Source: Fulvia fulva
Taxonomy: Eukaryota > Ascomycota > Dothideomycetes > Mycosphaerellales > Mycosphaerellaceae
Direction: 5' to 3'
NCBI RefSeq assembly: GCF_020509005.1
Contig: NC_063012.1
Coordinates: forward strand, 11,222,001 to 11,286,000
DNA: 64,000 nt
The position numbers were made by a program, and so were the translations under genes. The stretch's first letter is position 1. Every line of letters starts with the position of its first letter. A model generated the notes under the pieces. That model saw nothing but the letters and a program-made list of their open reading frames with translations, made no database searches and was not told the DNA's origin. Shown in pieces: positions 62,736 through 64,000 of this stretch.

Positions 62736-64000
62736 CTACTCCCTCACCACCGGCTTCACCCTCACATACAACGGCCCCTTAAGCCAAACCCCATAAGCCT
62801 TCTGCTCAAACCAATCCTTCCCCCTCGACCTCCCATCCATTTCCAAATCGAAATTATACAGCACCTTCGCCAGCACCAACCTCATCTCCGCATAAGCGAG
62901 ATTCCTCCCAATGCAATTTCTATTCCCAACTGTAAAAGGCTGGAACGCCGCTTTATCACCCCTCTTGAACTCCTCCGGCCTTTCCGAGTCATGTAACCAT
63001 CTCTCCGGGCAAAACTCATCAGCCCTCGCGAAATTGCTCTCGCTATGATTCGTCGCTAGTTGCGGGATATGGATCGTTGTTCCTTCAGGTAAATATTTGC
63101 CCAGAACGGTTCCTCCACCTACGGGAGGGATACGAGAGGCGCTGTCGGGGACGGGTGGGTATATCCGCATTGCTTCATCCAAGGTGGCGAGCATGTAGGG
63201 GAGTTTCGTGACGCTGTAGACATCGATCTCGTCGCTGGAGGAAAAGGTTGAGCGGATTTCTTGGGTGAGTTTGCGGTAGATGGCGGGATGGGTGAGGAGG
63301 AGGTAGGTTGTGCCGGAGAGGGTTGTGGCGGAGGTTTCGGCGCCGCCGAGGATGAGGACGGCGGCGTTGTTGACCATTTCGTCTTGGGTCATGCCTGGAA
63401 AAGATGTTAGATATGATGCGTGGAAGGGGTTGGGGCATGAAGGCTGACCGTCGCCGGCTTTGTTATCATCTTTCGATTTGATCAAGACTCTATCCCAGAA
63501 ATCACCCCGTTCGCCTCCGAGAGCGGCACGTTTGTGAACCTTATGAGCTGCCAGGCGGTAGTTCTTCATGCGGCCTTGGACGACGGATGTGTCGACGAGG
63601 TACTTTTCTGCCCATTTGAGGTGATGACGAGATACTATGCTAGCTTGGAATGTGTACTTGACACTGTCCAGGATGGCTGGAATCCATTCATGCACCTTAC
63701 GGTGTAGTAACCCGTTGAAAGACTCCCCGAAGGCTAGATCTCCGATCACGTCAAAGACTGTGTTGGTATACCAGTCCACGATATCGGTCGCCTCGCCGCT
63801 CTGTGCTTTCTCTTCAAGGCGGTCGACGAGAAGCTCCACATACTCTTGGATTCTTGGTTGCTGGTCTTTCAAGCCCTTCTCAGAGAAAGCGTGAGCGAGT
63901 AGTCTTCGATAGCGGGCATGGATGTCAGTTGGTGCGTTCAGAATGCTATATGATCCATTCGGTGGCAGCTTGATCCCCCTCGTGTCTTTGGGCCATTCGG
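62736..64000 (-). CDS. Cytochrome P450 monooxygenase, N-terminus beyond the window
   Basis: Exons 63449-64000 (open at the right edge) and 62736-63394 are joined across a 54-nt intron (GTCAGC...TCCAG). The intron length is a multiple of three and has no stop, so the unspliced frame also reads through. P450 landmarks: C-helix region HARYRRLLAHAFSEKGL, the I-helix LILGGAETSATTLS, the ExxR of LDEAMRIYPPVP, the PERW segment and the haem loop FTVGNRNCIGRNLAYAEMRL with its cysteine ligand. It ends VRVKPVVRE. The N-terminal membrane anchor is outside. The style resembles fungal CYP families of secondary metabolism or detoxification; the substrate is unknown. Confidence 0.94.
   Translation of the reverse strand, partial: EWPKDTRGIKLPPNGSYSILNAPTDIHARYRRLLAHAFSEKGLKDQQPRIQEYVELLVDRLEEKAQSGEATDIVDWYTNTVFDVIGDLAFGESFNGLLHRKVHEWIPAILDSVKYTFQASIVSRHHLKWAEKYLVDTSVVQGRMKNYRLAAHKVHKRAALGGERGDFWDRVLIKSKDDNKAGDGQPSCPNPFHASYLTSFPGMTQDEMVNNAAVLILGGAETSATTLSGTTYLLLTHPAIYRKLTQEIRSTFSSSDEIDVYSVTKLPYMLATLDEAMRIYPPVPDSASRIPPVGGGTVLGKYLPEGTTIHIPQLATNHSESNFARADEFCPERWLHDSERPEEFKRGDKAAFQPFTVGNRNCIGRNLAYAEMRLVLAKVLYNFDLEMDGRSRGKDWFEQKAYGVWLKGPLYVRVKPVVRE

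Noticed and set aside
62736..64000. P450 as part of a secondary metabolite cluster
   Set aside because: Neighbours in the window are F-box-like and ribosomal protein genes; no core synthase or other tailoring gene is present.

Overview
The window is 64 kb of nuclear DNA from a filamentous ascomycete. Genes carry short GT-AG introns (49-113 nt), and neighbours include a MET10-type sulfite reductase subunit, a Spo22/Zip4 meiosis protein, DUF1748, Smr and PTPA proteins. One block shows saturating RIP (repeat-induced point mutation: CpA to TpA on both strands). The gene mix fits a Dothideomycete, but that placement is inference.

Layout. 0-36 kb is mostly single-copy genes: the end of a GH31 glycosidase, a small membrane protein, a GPI-type lysophospholipase, an AT-hook-like nuclear protein divergent from a PTPA protein, a low-complexity basic-headed protein, MET10, a small gene broken by a 7-bp duplication, a Cys-rich secreted protein, a FucP-type sugar transporter, a LisH/WD-repeat protein divergent from a CUE-like/Smr protein, a fungal membrane protein, Spo22/Zip4 and pyruvate kinase. 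DUF1748 follows at 37.2 kb. At 37.8-39.2 kb and again at 55.9-58.0 kb lies a family of about 150-195 nt tRNA-like, hairpin-ended elements with Pol III-like boxes and T-run ends. 58.6-64 kb holds ribosomal protein S11 (uS17) divergent from mitochondrial bL36, two tandem F-box-like paralogues, and a cytochrome P450 that runs off the right edge.

The centre (39,189-55,917) is a nest of transposons. A hAT DNA transposon (19-bp imperfect TIRs, 8-bp target duplication AGCACGAT) landed inside one of the tRNA-like elements. It was then hit by a minus-strand Gypsy chromovirus (184-bp LTRs, 5-bp duplication TAACG). Both were heavily RIP-mutated. A plus-strand member of the same Gypsy family, with open gag and pol, LTRs differing at one base and no RIP, now sits inside the dead copy. 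The order of events can be read from the sequence: tRNA-like array, hAT, Gypsy 1, RIP, Gypsy 2.

The best candidates for something undescribed are (1) the tandem array of tRNA-like elements whose terminal stems change on both arms between copies, (2) an in-frame, coding-like 68-codon extension after the pyruvate kinase stop, and (3) the nested insertion without target duplication, where 621 bp of the host Gypsy are missing. Gene models were spliced by eye. Assignments rest on remembered family motifs, not on database searches.
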